Shown here in pieces: positions 8,295 through 18,316 of a stretch of 64,000 nt of DNA (within the stretch, counting starts at the first letter, position 1; each line of letters begins with the position of its first letter). The stretch comes from Rhodococcus sp. W8901 (GTDB lineage Bacteria; Actinomycetota; Actinomycetes; Mycobacteriales; Mycobacteriaceae). The notes beneath the pieces are model-generated. The model searched no databases, was not told the DNA's origin, and was given only the letters and a program-made list of their open reading frames with translations. The position numbers were made by a program, and so were the translations under genes. The stretch lies in NCBI RefSeq assembly GCF_013348805.1, contig NZ_CP054690.1, forward strand, positions 1,116,001-1,180,000, read 5' to 3'.

Positions 8295-8360
8295 TCAACA
8301 GCAGGGACAGCAACAACCACCGAGGCGGCACAGATCGACTGCGCGGCGACGGGTGAGCAT
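8295..8360 (-). CDS. Poly-cysteine leader peptide (cysteine attenuator)
   Basis: 21-codon ORF beginning MLTRRRAVDL and ending CRLGGCCCPCC, with six cysteines in the last eleven codons. It lies between thiX and the DUF4395-rhodanese-sseC operon, about 140 bases upstream of its first start codon. Polycysteine short ORFs in this exact position are known in mycobacteria as cysteine-responsive attenuators of the cysA2 operon: ribosome stalling when Cys-tRNA is scarce raises downstream expression. No good Shine-Dalgarno precedes ATG 8360, consistent with leaderless or near-leaderless translation. Confidence 0.85.
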   Translation of the reverse strand: MLTRRRAVDLCRLGGCCCPCC

Positions 8361-8403
8361 CAGCTCATGGTTGGCGTACACGTGGTGCAGCGTACCCGGT
8401 TTC

Positions 8404-8889
8404 TCAGGAAATTGAATCCCCGGATGTGAGGAGGGTCTCGATCGACGACTGGAGGTCCGTGGCCGACGGCACACCGGAAATTCGGAAGCGCTCGACCAGT
8501 GCTCCGTCGAGAATGAACGTCGTCGGCAGGGACAGGACACCGAGTGTCTTTGCGAGGGAAGGGTGCTCGTCGATATCGAGCTCCACCTCGGTGGCGGTGG
8601 GGGAGTCGGGTGAGTCGTCGGTGTCGGCGTCGAGGCGCTCGAGCACCTGCCCGATCACGCGGCGCACCGCGGCGCACGGCCCGCACCAGTCGGCCGAGAA
8701 GTGCAGAACGATCGGTCGCCCGGTGGCCGTCACGCCGGCCGCGGCGAGCTGTGCGGTCCACGCGTCGTCCACCGCGTCGGCCGTGGGGGCGGGCGTGGAT
8801 GCGCGGACCTTACCGGCGCGGCCGCGCAGGATCAGCCCGACGGCGAGCGTCGCGACGACCGCGATGACCAGGATGGTGATTGCGGTCAC
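8404..8889 (-). CDS. thiX: ThiX-type membrane-anchored thioredoxin
   Basis: 161-aa thioredoxin-fold protein with one N-terminal transmembrane helix (about residues 4-22), a short linker, and a thioredoxin domain with the redox motif WCGPC. The cis-proline is in SLPTTF. It matches Rv0816c in sequence and place. It probably reduces disulfides or persulfides outside the membrane or at its face, next to the sulfurtransferase operon. GTG 8889 overlaps the lmeA stop by 4 bases, so the two are coupled. Confidence 0.88.
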   Translation of the reverse strand: MTAITILVIAVVATLAVGLILRGRAGKVRASTPAPTADAVDDAWTAQLAAAGVTATGRPIVLHFSADWCGPCAAVRRVIGQVLERLDADTDDSPDSPTATEVELDIDEHPSLAKTLGVLSLPTTFILDGALVERFRISGVPSATDLQSSIETLLTSGDSIS

Positions 8890-9671
8890 TGCTTCGTCTT
8901 CAATTCGTCGAGGTTGACGACGACGTTGTCGCCGGACCCTTCGATGACGATCTGCGAGCCCTCCGCGTAGACCTCGGTGGGCATGACACCGAACGGGAGC
9001 GACTGCGGATCGATCGTCTTGGTGAACAGGTCGAGCACCCCCTGCCGGAGCGGTGCGGGCACCGTGAAGTCGGCCTCGCCCTCCGGCCCGAAATAGAAGT
9101 CCGTCGCCACGATCACCAACTGCTCGCCGCGCAGCACCAGGTCGGCCTGCACGCTCACCGACGTCTGCAGCGGACCCACCGGCACCGTGCCGGTCAGCAC
9201 GATCCCGCCGGTGGTGGGGGAGCCGGAGCCGCCGGAACCCCCGGTGCCGTCCGACTTGCTCGCCGGGGGTGCGGAAACCTGCAGGTCAGGGATGCCGAGG
9301 AACCGCCCCAGGTCGGTGGCGTCGATCATCATCCGGCCGTCGAGATGATCGACCGGGACGGTGCGGACCGAGCCGTCGAGCAGGGCCGACGCCGGCACCG
9401 ACACGCCGTTCAGGGTCGCCTCGATGGTCACCTCGCCGATCATGTCGTTCGGCACCTGCCGGGCGCGGACCTCGACGTTGTCGTACTTGCCGTTCCGCGC
9501 CTGGGTGAGGAACGGGAAACCGTGGATGGTGACCTCGGGATCGGCGGTGAGGGAGCCGCCCTCGCGGAGCGCGCGCGAGACGCGGTATTCGGAGTAGGCG
9601 GCAGCGCCGAAGTCGACGACGACGACGAGTCCGACGAGGCACACCAGTCCGATGATGAGTTTCCGCACCAC
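8886..9671 (-). CDS. lmeA: LmeA-type DUF2993 cell-envelope protein
   Basis: 261-aa DUF2993 protein, the positional and sequence counterpart of mycobacterial LmeA (Rv0817c), which is needed for lipomannan mannan-chain elongation and binds phosphoinositides. It has an N-terminal helix or signal anchor at about residues 4-24, then the LmeA/BPI-like beta-rich domain ([21 protein letters not shown]) and a Gly/Ser-rich insert around residue 150. GTG 9671 is chosen because it gives the basic-hydrophobic signal [11 protein letters not shown] 9668 is equally possible. Divergent from glnR. Confidence 0.82.
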   Translation of the reverse strand: MVRKLIIGLVCLVGLVVVVDFGAAAYSEYRVSRALREGGSLTADPEVTIHGFPFLTQARNGKYDNVEVRARQVPNDMIGEVTIEATLNGVSVPASALLDGSVRTVPVDHLDGRMMIDATDLGRFLGIPDLQVSAPPASKSDGTGGSGGSGSPTTGGIVLTGTVPVGPLQTSVSVQADLVLRGEQLVIVATDFYFGPEGEADFTVPAPLRQGVLDLFTKTIDPQSLPFGVMPTEVYAEGSQIVIEGSGDNVVVNLDELKTKQ

Positions 9672-9810
9672 ATCATTCTTACCGGCCTCGCCGAGGACCG
9701 GTGCGGCGGTCCTGCGCAAACTCGCGCTAATCTGTCCCCGAAACAAGAACGTCGGTCCACTCGGTGTCGGCTCTTCCGCCGGCATTCGTGCCGCGAGAGA
9801 GGGAGGTGGA

Positions 9811-10578
9811 GTGGAGCTACTGCTTCTGACCTCCGACCAGAACCCCGAGGCGGTGCTGCCCTCGTTGGCGCTGCTGTCACATTCCGTTCGCCCCGCTCCG
9901 ACGGAGGTGTCGTCCCTGCTGGAGGCGGGATCCGCGGATGTGGCGCTCGTCGACGCCCGCACCGACCTCGCGGCCGCGCGCGGCCTGTGCCGACTGCTCG
10001 GCAGCACCGGGTCGGCGGTCCCGGTCGTGGCGGTCCTCACCGAGGGCGGCCTGGTGGCCGTCAACTCGGACTGGGGTCTCGACGACATTCTGTTGCCGAC
10101 CACCGGCCCGGCCGAACTCGACGCGCGACTGCGGTTGCTGGTCGGCCGCAACGGGGGTGTGGCGAGTCCGGAATCCGCCGGCAAGATCACGCTCGGCGAG
10201 CTCGTGATCGACGAGGGGACGTACACCGCACGACTGCGGGGTCGTCCCCTCGATCTGACTTACAAGGAGTTCGAACTCCTCAAGTACCTCGCGCAGCACG
10301 CCGGTCGGGTGTTCACCCGGGCGCAGCTGCTGCAGGAGGTGTGGGGCTACGACTTCTTCGGCGGCACCCGCACGGTCGACGTCCATGTGCGACGGCTGCG
10401 CGCGAAGCTCGGCTCGGAGTACGAGTCGCTGATCGGCACGGTCCGCAACGTCGGCTACAAGGCCGTGCGTCCCGCGCGGCCGTCGAACCGGCCGGGGCAG
10501 GCCGCCGCCGCGGACGACCTCGGCGACGCCGACTCCGACGACCCCGACCTCACTCCCACCAACGGATCGGCGTATTAG
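9811..10578 (+). CDS. glnR: GlnR, OmpR-family nitrogen regulator
   Basis: 255-aa atypical response regulator. The N-terminal receiver domain (about 1-120) is followed by a winged-helix DNA-binding domain (about 130-230) with [22 protein letters not shown]-type sequence and the recognition segment [16 protein letters not shown]. It is the Rv0818 counterpart, the global nitrogen regulator of actinobacteria, and has no adjacent kinase. GTG 9811 follows a strong GGGAGGTGGA. It abuts mshD with no gap (TAG-ATG). Confidence 0.9.
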   Translation: MELLLLTSDQNPEAVLPSLALLSHSVRPAPTEVSSLLEAGSADVALVDARTDLAAARGLCRLLGSTGSAVPVVAVLTEGGLVAVNSDWGLDDILLPTTGPAELDARLRLLVGRNGGVASPESAGKITLGELVIDEGTYTARLRGRPLDLTYKEFELLKYLAQHAGRVFTRAQLLQEVWGYDFFGGTRTVDVHVRRLRAKLGSEYESLIGTVRNVGYKAVRPARPSNRPGQAAAADDLGDADSDDPDLTPTNGSAY

Positions 10579-11499
10579 ATGGCCACGCAGCAGCTCGACT
10601 GGATCGATTCACCGCCGGCGGAGGCCGTGCGGGCGATGATCGAACGGGCCACCGCGGCGGACGGTACGGCGCCGGTGTCCGAGCACGCCGTGCGCGCGCT
10701 CACCGCGGCCGGCTCGGTCCGCCACCTGGTGTCCACCTCGGACGGTCGGGTCGTCGGGTATGCGCAACTCGAGCCCGGTCACGGTGAGCATCCCGCGATG
10801 GCGGAGGTCGTGGTCGACCCCGCCGAGCGCGGGGCCGGGATCGGTGGACGGCTGGTGGCCGAGGCTCTGGAGGCCGGTGGTCCCGGCACCCGGGTGTGGG
10901 CGCACGGCAACCTCCCCGCCGCGGTCGCGGTCGCGCGCCGGCTCGGACTCGTCGGCGCACGTGAGCTGCTGCAGCTGCGCCGGCCGCTCGCGACCCCCGA
11001 ACTGCCCGACGTCGTCGTGCCGGACGGGGTCACGCTGCGCACGTATCGCGGACCGGAGGACGACGCGGAGCTGTTGCGGGTCAACGCCGCCGCCTTCGCG
11101 TGGCATCCCGAGCAGGGGAGCTGGACGCAGCGCGACGTCGACGAGCGCCGCGCCGAACCGTGGTTCGATCCGGCGGGGCTGTTCCTCGCCTACCCGGCAG
11201 AGGGGGCTGCGGGGGACCCGAACCGCCTCCTCGGTTTCCACTGGACCAAGGTGCACGCACCCGAGAACGACACCCCGGCGCTCGGCGAGGTGTACGTGGT
11301 CGGCGTCGGCCCCGACGCGCAGGGGCGTGGCCTCGGCCGGGTGCTGACGCTGGCCGGGCTGCACTACCTGCGCGACCGCGGCCTGGAGACGGTGCTGCTG
11401 TACGTCGAGGGCGACAACACCGCGGCGCTGCACACGTACGAGCGGCTCGCATTCGAGCGGTTCCACGTCGACGTCGCGTACGCCACCCCGTCCCGATAA
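10579..11499 (+). CDS. mshD: Mycothiol synthase
   Basis: 306-aa protein with two tandem GNAT acetyltransferase domains (about 1-140 and 150-300). It acetylates Cys-GlcN-Ins with acetyl-CoA, the last step of mycothiol biosynthesis. The acetyl-CoA-binding loops are AERGAGIGGRLV and PDAQGRGLGRVL, the second being the active domain. VLLYVEGDNTAALHTYERL is a standard C-terminal GNAT segment. It begins directly after the glnR stop, as in mycobacteria. Confidence 0.93.
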   Translation: MATQQLDWIDSPPAEAVRAMIERATAADGTAPVSEHAVRALTAAGSVRHLVSTSDGRVVGYAQLEPGHGEHPAMAEVVVDPAERGAGIGGRLVAEALEAGGPGTRVWAHGNLPAAVAVARRLGLVGARELLQLRRPLATPELPDVVVPDGVTLRTYRGPEDDAELLRVNAAAFAWHPEQGSWTQRDVDERRAEPWFDPAGLFLAYPAEGAAGDPNRLLGFHWTKVHAPENDTPALGEVYVVGVGPDAQGRGLGRVLTLAGLHYLRDRGLETVLLYVEGDNTAALHTYERLAFERFHVDVAYATPSR

Positions 11500-11558
11500 C
11501 GGCTGTTCGTGCAGGTTCGGGTGGGTGTGACGATCCCCTCCGAAGATTTCTCTCGGGA

Positions 11559-11576
11559 GTTCACCTTCCGTTCACC
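11559..11576 (+). promoter_or_regulatory. PHO box upstream of pstS
   Basis: Two perfect direct repeats GTTCACC separated by four bases (GTTCACC-TTCC-GTTCACC), an 11-base repeat period. This is the site type bound by PhoP in Streptomyces and RegX3 in mycobacteria under phosphate limitation. It lies 141 bases before the pstS start. Confidence 0.85.
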
Positions 11577-11716
11577 GAACCGGGTCCAGTTGGCTACCGG
11601 CGCCCCTTACGTTTCTGGCCTGGGTGGCAGTCGGTCGCCCGGTGCGAGTCACGCGTGATTCGCGCTTCCCATGCCGCCCGGAGTCGGGCGAGACGCTAGA
11701 CCAGCGGAGGACAAGG

Positions 11717-12844
11717 GTGAACCTCAAGCGAAACGGCGCACTGCTCGGAATGGTGGCAGTCGGTGCCGTGACGGCGATGTCTCTGACGGCGTGCGGCAGC
11801 GACAACAATGCCGCGTCGTCCACCGTCGACACGTCGGCGTCGACCGCCCTGTGCGACGGCAAGGACAAGCTCTCCGGTGCGGGTTCGTCCGCGCAGAAGA
11901 ACGCGATGGACGAGTTCACCTCGGCCTACATCGCGGCTTGCCAGCAGAAGGGCAAGAACGTCAACGTCGCCTACAACCCCAGCGGTTCCGGTGACGGCCG
12001 CACGCAGTTCATCGCGAACCAGATCGACTTCGCCGGCTCCGACTCCGCCATCAAGGGCGAGCAGGCCGATCAGGCGAAGGCCCGCTGCCAGGGCAACGAC
12101 GCGTGGAACCTGCCGCTCGTGTTCGGCCCGGTCGCGATCGCCTACAACCTCGACGGCGTCGACAACCTGGTGCTCAACGGCGAGACCATCGCCAAGATCT
12201 TCAACGGTGGCATCACCAACTGGAACGATCCGGCCATCGCGGCGCTGAACTCCGGCGTCAAGCTGCCCGACGAGAAGATCAGCCCGATCGTGCGTTCGGA
12301 TTCGTCCGGCACCAGCGACAACTTCCAGCAGTACCTCGAGGCTGCTTCCAACGGTGCGTGGACCGCCGGCGCGGGCTCGGACTTCAAGGGTGGTGTCGGC
12401 GAAGGCGCCAAGGGCTCCGCCGGTGTCGCACAGGCCGTGGCCACCGCGCCCGGTTCGATCACCTACGTCGAGAAGTCCTTCGCGGATCAGCAGAAGCTGC
12501 CGTCCGCCCAGATCGACACCGGCTCCGGCCCGGTGAAGCTGTCGCAGGAGACAGCGTCGAAGGCCATCGCCAACGCGTCGTTCAAGGGCTCGGGCACCGG
12601 TGACCTCACGCTGGACCTGAAGTCGATCTATGGCACCACGGAAGCCGGCGCCTACCCGCTGGTTCTCGCGACCTACGAGGTCGTGTGCTCCAAGGGCTAC
12701 GACGCCGCGACCACTGCGGCCGTGAAGTCCTTCCTGACCAGCGCCGCCAACGAGGGTCAGCAGACCCTCGCCGAGCAGGGCTACGTGCCGCTGCCGGAGT
12801 CGTTCCGCGCCAAGATCAACGAGTCGATCTCCGCGATCGCCTGA
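11717..12844 (+). CDS. pstS: PstS, phosphate-binding lipoprotein
   Basis: 375-aa substrate-binding protein of the high-affinity phosphate ABC transporter. The signal ends in lipobox LTAC with Cys26 as the lipidated residue. Family segments include GAGSSAQKNAM, YNPSGSGDGRTQF, DFAGSDSAI and VRSDSSGTSDNFQ, which supply the phosphate-binding serines, threonine and aspartate. GTG 11717 is preceded by GCGGAGGA; longer starts would put the PHO-box leader in the protein. First gene of pstSCAB. Confidence 0.93.
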   Translation: MNLKRNGALLGMVAVGAVTAMSLTACGSDNNAASSTVDTSASTALCDGKDKLSGAGSSAQKNAMDEFTSAYIAACQQKGKNVNVAYNPSGSGDGRTQFIANQIDFAGSDSAIKGEQADQAKARCQGNDAWNLPLVFGPVAIAYNLDGVDNLVLNGETIAKIFNGGITNWNDPAIAALNSGVKLPDEKISPIVRSDSSGTSDNFQQYLEAASNGAWTAGAGSDFKGGVGEGAKGSAGVAQAVATAPGSITYVEKSFADQQKLPSAQIDTGSGPVKLSQETASKAIANASFKGSGTGDLTLDLKSIYGTTEAGAYPLVLATYEVVCSKGYDAATTAAVKSFLTSAANEGQQTLAEQGYVPLPESFRAKINESISAIA

Positions 12845-12902
12845 TCGGACCCGTCGCCATTCGGACCGCCCATCTATATTCAGACAGAGAATGTGAGCGC
12901 AG

Positions 12903-13952
12903 ATGACTGACGCGAGCACACGGTCAACACCACGCGCCTCCGGCCCCGCGGACGGCGGGGCCGGGGTGGGCGGTCCGAACGGCACCCCGGAGGTCCCGAT
13001 CACTTCCCCCGAGACAACGAAGCGCAAGACGGTCACCCGTCCCGGCGACCGGATCTTCGGATCGCTGGCGTCGGGGTCGGCGGTCTTCATCACGTTGCTG
13101 GTTGCCGCTGTCGGCTTCTTCCTGATCTGGCGCGCGATTCCGGCGCTGCAGCGCAACGAGGTCAACTTCCTCACCAGCCGTGAGTGGAACACCGACAACA
13201 TCAACTCGATGGCGTTCGGTGTCCTGGACCTGCTGCAGGTGACGGTGATGGTCTCGCTCGTCGCGCTCGTGCTGGCGATGCCGGTGGCGCTCGGCATCGC
13301 GATCTTCCTCACCGAGTACGCGCCGAAGAAGGTGGCTCGACCGCTGGCCTACGTCATCGACCTGCTCGCCGCGGTGCCGTCGATCGTGTACGGCCTGTGG
13401 GGCCTGCTGATCTTCGCCCCGGCGATCGCCCCGGTTGCGGTGTGGCTCAACGAGAACCTCGGCTGGATCCCGATCTTCGCGGACGGCTCCGGCTCGATCC
13501 GCGGCGGCGGCACGATCTTCACCGCCGGCATCGTGCTCGCGGTGATGATCCTGCCGGTGATCACTGCGGTGACCCGCGAGGTGTTCGGGCAGACGCCCAA
13601 GGCACACATCGAGGCCGCGCTGGCGCTCGGTGCCACCCGCTGGGAGGTGGTGCGCACCACCGTCATCCCGTTCGGCAAGTCGGGTTACATCAGTGGCTCG
13701 ATGCTCGGCCTGGGCCGCGCGCTCGGCGAGACCATGGCGCTGTACATGATCCTGCGCACGACGTCGCAGGCGTTCAGCTGGTCGGTGTTCGACAGCGGAT
13801 CGACGATCGCGTCCAAGATCGCCCTCGGTTACGCCGAGTTCAACAACAACATCCAGGCGGGCGCCTACATCGCCGCCGGCCTGGTCCTGTTCGTACTCAC
13901 CTTCTTGGTCAACGCGGCGGCCCGCGCCGCGATCGCCGGAAAGAGGGACTGA
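12903..13952 (+). CDS. pstC: PstC, phosphate ABC permease
   Basis: 349-aa inner-membrane permease. A ~45-residue disordered Pro/Gly-rich N-terminus precedes six transmembrane helices. The EAA loop, which docks on PstB, reads EAALALGATRWEVVRTTVIP. It pairs with PstA to form the phosphate channel. ATG 12903 has GAGCGCAG before it; 58 bases after pstS. Confidence 0.92.
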   Translation: MTDASTRSTPRASGPADGGAGVGGPNGTPEVPITSPETTKRKTVTRPGDRIFGSLASGSAVFITLLVAAVGFFLIWRAIPALQRNEVNFLTSREWNTDNINSMAFGVLDLLQVTVMVSLVALVLAMPVALGIAIFLTEYAPKKVARPLAYVIDLLAAVPSIVYGLWGLLIFAPAIAPVAVWLNENLGWIPIFADGSGSIRGGGTIFTAGIVLAVMILPVITAVTREVFGQTPKAHIEAALALGATRWEVVRTTVIPFGKSGYISGSMLGLGRALGETMALYMILRTTSQAFSWSVFDSGSTIASKIALGYAEFNNNIQAGAYIAAGLVLFVLTFLVNAAARAAIAGKRD

Positions 13953-13955
13953 CCG

Positions 13956-14861
13956 ATGACCAGCGTTCTCGACAAGCCCATCAAGGCGCCCGCATTCCAG
14001 GGCGTCGGATTCCGCCGCCGTTTCACCGATGTCGCCGCCACCGTGCTGGTGACCCTGTCCGTGCTCGTCGCGCTCGTGCCGCTGGTGTGGGTGCTGTGGA
14101 CGGTGATCGTCAAGGGCATCGGTGCCGTCACGTCGCAGACGTGGTTCACGAACTCGCTCAGCGGTTTGTCCGCCTCGGCCGAGGGCGGCGGTATCTACCA
14201 CGCGCTGATCGGCACCCTGATGCAGGGACTGGTGTGTGCGGCGCTGTCGGTTCCGCTCGGCCTGTTCGTCGCCGTCTACCTCGTGGAGTACGCGGGCAAC
14301 TCGCGGCTCGGCAAGCTCACCACTTTCATGGTCGACATCCTCTCCGGTGTCCCGTCGATCGTCGCGGCCCTGTTCATCTACGCGCTGTGGATCGCGACGT
14401 TCGGCTTCCCGAAGTCGGCGTTTGCGGTGTCGCTGGCGCTGGTGCTGCTGATGGTGCCGGTCGTGGTGCGCAGCACCGAGGAGATGCTGCGAATCGTGCC
14501 GAACGATCTGCGCGAGGCGTCGTACGCGCTGGGTGTGCCCAAGTGGAAGACCATCGCGCGCATCGTCGTTCCCACCGCGCTGCCGGGCATCATCACCGGC
14601 GTCATGCTGGCCCTGGCCCGCGTGCTCGGCGAGACCGCGCCGCTGCTGATCCTGGTGGGCTACGCGCCGTTCATCAACTTCAACCTGTTCGGCGGGGAGA
14701 TGGGCACGCTGCCCGGCGTGATGGTCGCGGAGATGAACAACCCGACCGATGCCGGCTCCAACCGGATCTGGGGTGCGGCACTGACCCTGATCCTGTTGAT
14801 CGCGGTCCTCAACATCGTCGCGAAGACGATCGGTCACTTCGCTTCGGTGCGCAACAAGTGA
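13956..14861 (+). CDS. pstA: PstA, phosphate ABC permease
   Basis: 301-aa partner permease of PstC, with six predicted helices and the EAA loop [21 protein letters not shown]. It starts 3 bases after the pstC stop, so the two are co-translated. Typical length. Confidence 0.92.
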   Translation: MTSVLDKPIKAPAFQGVGFRRRFTDVAATVLVTLSVLVALVPLVWVLWTVIVKGIGAVTSQTWFTNSLSGLSASAEGGGIYHALIGTLMQGLVCAALSVPLGLFVAVYLVEYAGNSRLGKLTTFMVDILSGVPSIVAALFIYALWIATFGFPKSAFAVSLALVLLMVPVVVRSTEEMLRIVPNDLREASYALGVPKWKTIARIVVPTALPGIITGVMLALARVLGETAPLLILVGYAPFINFNLFGGEMGTLPGVMVAEMNNPTDAGSNRIWGAALTLILLIAVLNIVAKTIGHFASVRNK

Positions 14862-14955
14862 GCACCGAATCGGAGGCGATCGCCGCGATCGTCGCATCCC
14901 CCGAATCTCGTCAGCACATACTCGAGCTAGCGCTCACATCAGTAGGGAGCCGGTA

Positions 14956-15732
14956 ATGGCCAAGCGTCTGGATCTCAAGGACGTCAACATCTACTACGGC
15001 AAGTTCCACGCCGTCGCCGATGTCGGGCTGTCGGTGCCCCCGCGCAGCGTCACCGCGTTCATCGGCCCGTCCGGTTGCGGCAAGTCGACGGTGCTGCGCT
15101 CCCTCAACCGCATGCACGAGGTGACCCCGGGCGCGCGCGTCGAGGGCTCGGTGCTGCTCGACGGCGAGGACATCTACGGCTCGTCCGTCGATCCGGTGGG
15201 CGTCCGCAAGACGATCGGCATGGTCTTCCAGCGGCCGAACCCCTTCCCGACCATGTCCATCCGGGACAACGTCGTCGCCGGCCTCAAGCTGCAGGGCGAG
15301 CGCAACAAGAAGAAGCTCGACGAGGTCGCGGAGGAGTCGCTGCGCGGCGCCAACCTGTGGAACGAGGTCAAGGACCGGCTCGACAAGCCGGGCGGTGGCC
15401 TGTCCGGTGGTCAGCAGCAGCGTCTGTGCATCGCGCGCGCCATCGCGGTCTCGCCGGACGTGCTGCTCATGGACGAGCCGTGTTCGGCGCTGGATCCGAT
15501 CTCGACGCTCGCGATCGAGGACCTCATCACCGAGCTCAAGAAGGACTTCACGATCGTCATCGTCACGCACAACATGCAGCAGGCGGCGCGCGTGAGCGAT
15601 CAGACGGCGTTCTTCAACCTCGAGGCCACCGGCAAGCCGGGCCGGCTCATCGAGATCGACGACACCGAGAAGATCTTCTCCAACCCCACCCAGAAGGCCA
15701 CCGAGGACTACATCTCCGGCCGCTTCGGCTAG
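14956..15732 (+). CDS. pstB: PstB, phosphate ABC ATPase
   Basis: 258-aa ATPase energising PstCA. Walker [11 protein letters not shown]-loop VFQRPNPFP, signature LSGGQQQRL, Walker [14 protein letters not shown] and switch His in VTHNM are all present. The DEPCSALDP cysteine is typical of PstB. ATG 14956 is preceded by GGGAGC. There is a 94-base gap after pstA with no visible element. The stop overlaps the convergent gene by 4 bases. Confidence 0.94.
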   Translation: MAKRLDLKDVNIYYGKFHAVADVGLSVPPRSVTAFIGPSGCGKSTVLRSLNRMHEVTPGARVEGSVLLDGEDIYGSSVDPVGVRKTIGMVFQRPNPFPTMSIRDNVVAGLKLQGERNKKKLDEVAEESLRGANLWNEVKDRLDKPGGGLSGGQQQRLCIARAIAVSPDVLLMDEPCSALDPISTLAIEDLITELKKDFTIVIVTHNMQQAARVSDQTAFFNLEATGKPGRLIEIDDTEKIFSNPTQKATEDYISGRFG

Positions 15733-16751
15733 GCCCCGGTCCGCGTTCCGTTCTGCGGCGCAGGGACGGCCGCGGGAACGGCCAACCGGACGTCGGCGAC
15801 GAGTCCGTGGTGGTCCGATCCGACGATCTCGATGCGCTCGAGGGCGGTCACCGCGGCGCCCTTGGTGATGATGCGGTCGATGCCCGTGAACGCGGGGAGC
15901 CGACGGTTGGCCGGCATGGTGGGCAGCAGCCCGGCGCCCACCTGGTCGGCCGCGTCGGTGTAGCCGTCGGTGAGCAGCTCACGGTACTGGCGCTGGGTGT
16001 AGCTCGCGTTGAAGTCTCCGCTGACGATGACGTTGTCGCGCGGCGCGTCCGCGAGCATCTCGCCGTGCAGGCCGCGCAGTTCCGCCGCCCACAGCTGCGC
16101 CGGGAACAGGTAGGCGGGCGCGGGGTGAACCGCCAACAGGGACACGGGTTCTCGTAGCCCCACATCGAGATCCGCGGTGAGGTTCGCGGACAGGTAGCCC
16201 TCCAGATTGCGGGTGTTCGACAGCGGGAAGCGGCTGTAGATGCCGCCGCCCTCGCCACCCGGGCCGTACGACACCACGAACCGGTACGGCAGCAGGTCGT
16301 CGAGGCCGGCGGCCTGCAGTCCGTCGATCGACTCGTCGGTGAGTTCCTGGACGGTGAGGACGTCGACGCCGCGGTCGCGCACGGTACGGACCAGGGACGC
16401 GGGATCGGCGCGGCCGATCTTGGTGTTGGCCTGCATGACTCGCACCGACGGACCGGACGGGTCCGGCGTCGCGGCACCGTCCGCGCCGGGGATGTACAGC
16501 GGGGCGAGAACCCCGACGCCGACGGCGCAGACGACCAGGCAGGCCGCCTGGACGGCCCAGTGCCCGGCGAACGCGGCGACGGCGGCGCCGACCAGTGCGA
16601 TGACGAGCAGTGTCGGCGTCTGTCCCGCCAGCAGGACCACGAACCGGTTCTCCACGCTCACGGCCGAGGCCAGCAGGCCGAGTGCTCCCGACAGTCCGCA
16701 GATTGCAGCGAAGACTCCCGCCGCCAGGCGCGCGGTCCGGTAGTCGATCAC
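15729..16751 (-). CDS. Membrane-anchored endonuclease/exonuclease/phosphatase-family protein
   Basis: About 340 aa. Three transmembrane helices occupy roughly residues 5-100, followed by an exposed EEP domain (about 110-325). Its catalytic signatures are [18 protein letters not shown] (metal-binding Glu), VSGDFNAS (Asp/Asn), and [11 protein letters not shown] (His) near the end. Such proteins are often annotated as vancomycin-resistance VanJ-like or sphingomyelinase/phosphatase-like; the substrate is unknown. GTG 16751 is tentative. An upstream ATG at 16838 also keeps frame but lacks a ribosome-binding site. Confidence 0.78.
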   Translation of the reverse strand: MIDYRTARLAAGVFAAICGLSGALGLLASAVSVENRFVVLLAGQTPTLLVIALVGAAVAAFAGHWAVQAACLVVCAVGVGVLAPLYIPGADGAATPDPSGPSVRVMQANTKIGRADPASLVRTVRDRGVDVLTVQELTDESIDGLQAAGLDDLLPYRFVVSYGPGGEGGGIYSRFPLSNTRNLEGYLSANLTADLDVGLREPVSLLAVHPAPAYLFPAQLWAAELRGLHGEMLADAPRDNVIVSGDFNASYTQRQYRELLTDGYTDAADQVGAGLLPTMPANRRLPAFTGIDRIITKGAAVTALERIEIVGSDHHGLVADVRLAVPAAVPAPQNGTRTGA

Positions 16752-17037
16752 CTCTCGATCATGCCCGCCGCCGGCGAGGTCGGCCGCAGTGTTGGCGGGC
16801 CCGGAGCGTTCGAGGTGATAACCGAGGATAAGCCTCATGTCTTACTCGGTCGTTTGCAATGGCAGCTATCTGCGCATTCACTGCAATTGTCCGAATCGCC
16901 CAAACATTGCTCGAAGTTTCACTACGCTCCTGCGGCAAGCCGGATAGGAGGTGCGGACAGCGCCGAGGGGGACGGTTTCGCGATCCGTGGCTCCACATCT
17001 CGTCCGGAAGTGCAGCGCCTATCGAGAAGGACATCAC

Positions 17038-18258
17038 GTGAAACTGAAGACCCTTGCTCCGGCGATCGCAGCCCTCGCCACCGTCGGCCTCGTGGCCTCG
17101 GGTTGCAGCAACGACAGTTCCGCCGACGCCGCCGAGAATGCCGCGACGGGCGATCCGATCAAGGTCGGCCAGATCCTCGCGATCGAGGCGGGTGGCGTGT
17201 CGGTGGCCAGCCAGGCGGCCGGCATGACGGCGTCGATCCAGGCCCTCAATTCCCGCGGCGGCGTATCAGGTCGGCCACTCGAGCTGATCCAGTGCGACTC
17301 GATGGGCGATCCCAACAAGGAGGTCGACTGCGCCAACGACATGGTCGGCAAGGGCGTGACCGCCACGCTGGCCGACTTCACCCCGGCGTCGCCGGAGGCG
17401 GTGTCGCAGATCCTCGCGGAGGCAGGTATCCCGCGCATCGGCATGAACCCGATGAACATCGCGGACTTCACCGCGGCCAACGTGTTCACGCCGTTCGCGG
17501 GGTCGCTGCTCACGCTCTACGCCAATGTCGACGCGCTCGTCGCGCAGGGCAAGACCAAGCTGTCGCTGATGCGCCCGGACGTCCCGGTCGCGGCCATGCT
17601 CAGCCAGATGCTCACGCCCGCGGTGAAGGCGAAGGGGGCCGAGATCGTCAACGAGGTCGCGGTGGGTGCCGGTGCGACCGACTACACGCAGTTCATCGCG
17701 GCGGCCGAGCGCAACGGAGCGCAGGGCGTCATCATGGCGCTGCCCGCCACCGAGGCCAACCAGATGGCCGACGCGTTCGAACAGCTCGGGTCGAAACTCG
17801 GATTCGCGCTGGCGGCAACCGGATTCACGCAGGCCGACCTGCAGGACCTGGGTACGTTCGCGACGTCGTCGATCTACACCAGCCCGGTGCCGGCGCCGTC
17901 GTCGAGCACCGACCAGTTCCCGGGGCTGGTCCCGTTCCTCGACGACATGTCCGCGTCCGGCGAGGAGAACCTGGAACGCGCCAACCTCAACGGCACCGAG
18001 ATCTTCTCGTGGCTGTCGGTGCGCGCGTTCGGTGAGGTCGCCCAGACCCTCGACACGATCGACGCGTCAGCGGTGATGCAGGGATTCCAGAACGCCACGG
18101 ACATCGACATGCTGAGCCTGGTCCCGGCGTGGACACCGAACGCGGTGGAGCCGTTCGGCATCTTCCAGCGCGTGTCGAATTCGATGATGTACCGGATGAC
18201 GTTCGACGGTGACGTCGTCGTCACCGATCCGAACATGTTCGATCTGCGGACCCGGTAG
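17038..18258 (+). CDS. ABC transporter substrate-binding lipoprotein (branched-chain amino acid type)
   Basis: 406-aa periplasmic-binding-protein-like lipoprotein (Peripla_BP_6 fold). Signal with lipobox VASGC near residue 22; the first lobe begins IKVGQILAIEAGG. The pattern GRPLELIQCDSMGDPNKEVDCANDMV is typical of LivK-like proteins, and its two cysteines may form a disulfide. No permease or ATPase genes adjoin it, so it is an orphan receptor or works with a transporter elsewhere. GTG 17038 follows GAGAAGGA. The 286 bases upstream hold no feature I can support. Confidence 0.82.
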   Translation: MKLKTLAPAIAALATVGLVASGCSNDSSADAAENAATGDPIKVGQILAIEAGGVSVASQAAGMTASIQALNSRGGVSGRPLELIQCDSMGDPNKEVDCANDMVGKGVTATLADFTPASPEAVSQILAEAGIPRIGMNPMNIADFTAANVFTPFAGSLLTLYANVDALVAQGKTKLSLMRPDVPVAAMLSQMLTPAVKAKGAEIVNEVAVGAGATDYTQFIAAAERNGAQGVIMALPATEANQMADAFEQLGSKLGFALAATGFTQADLQDLGTFATSSIYTSPVPAPSSSTDQFPGLVPFLDDMSASGEENLERANLNGTEIFSWLSVRAFGEVAQTLDTIDASAVMQGFQNATDIDMLSLVPAWTPNAVEPFGIFQRVSNSMMYRMTFDGDVVVTDPNMFDLRTR

Positions 18259-18265
18259 CGCAGAC

Positions 18266-18299
18266 GGCGCGGGGTCCGGCCGGTGCCGGGCCCCGCGCC
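18266..18299. terminator. Bidirectional terminator hairpin
   Basis: 14-bp GC stem (one G-U) around a six-base loop between the convergent lipoprotein and phoU genes. Confidence 0.75.
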
Positions 18300-18316
18300 G
18301 ATCGTGCTGGGGGGCT

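Noticed and set aside
12924-14897. 657-codon minus-strand ORF across pstC-pstA
   Set aside because: Low-complexity Arg/His/Asp-rich translation antisense to well-supported permeases; no start signal.
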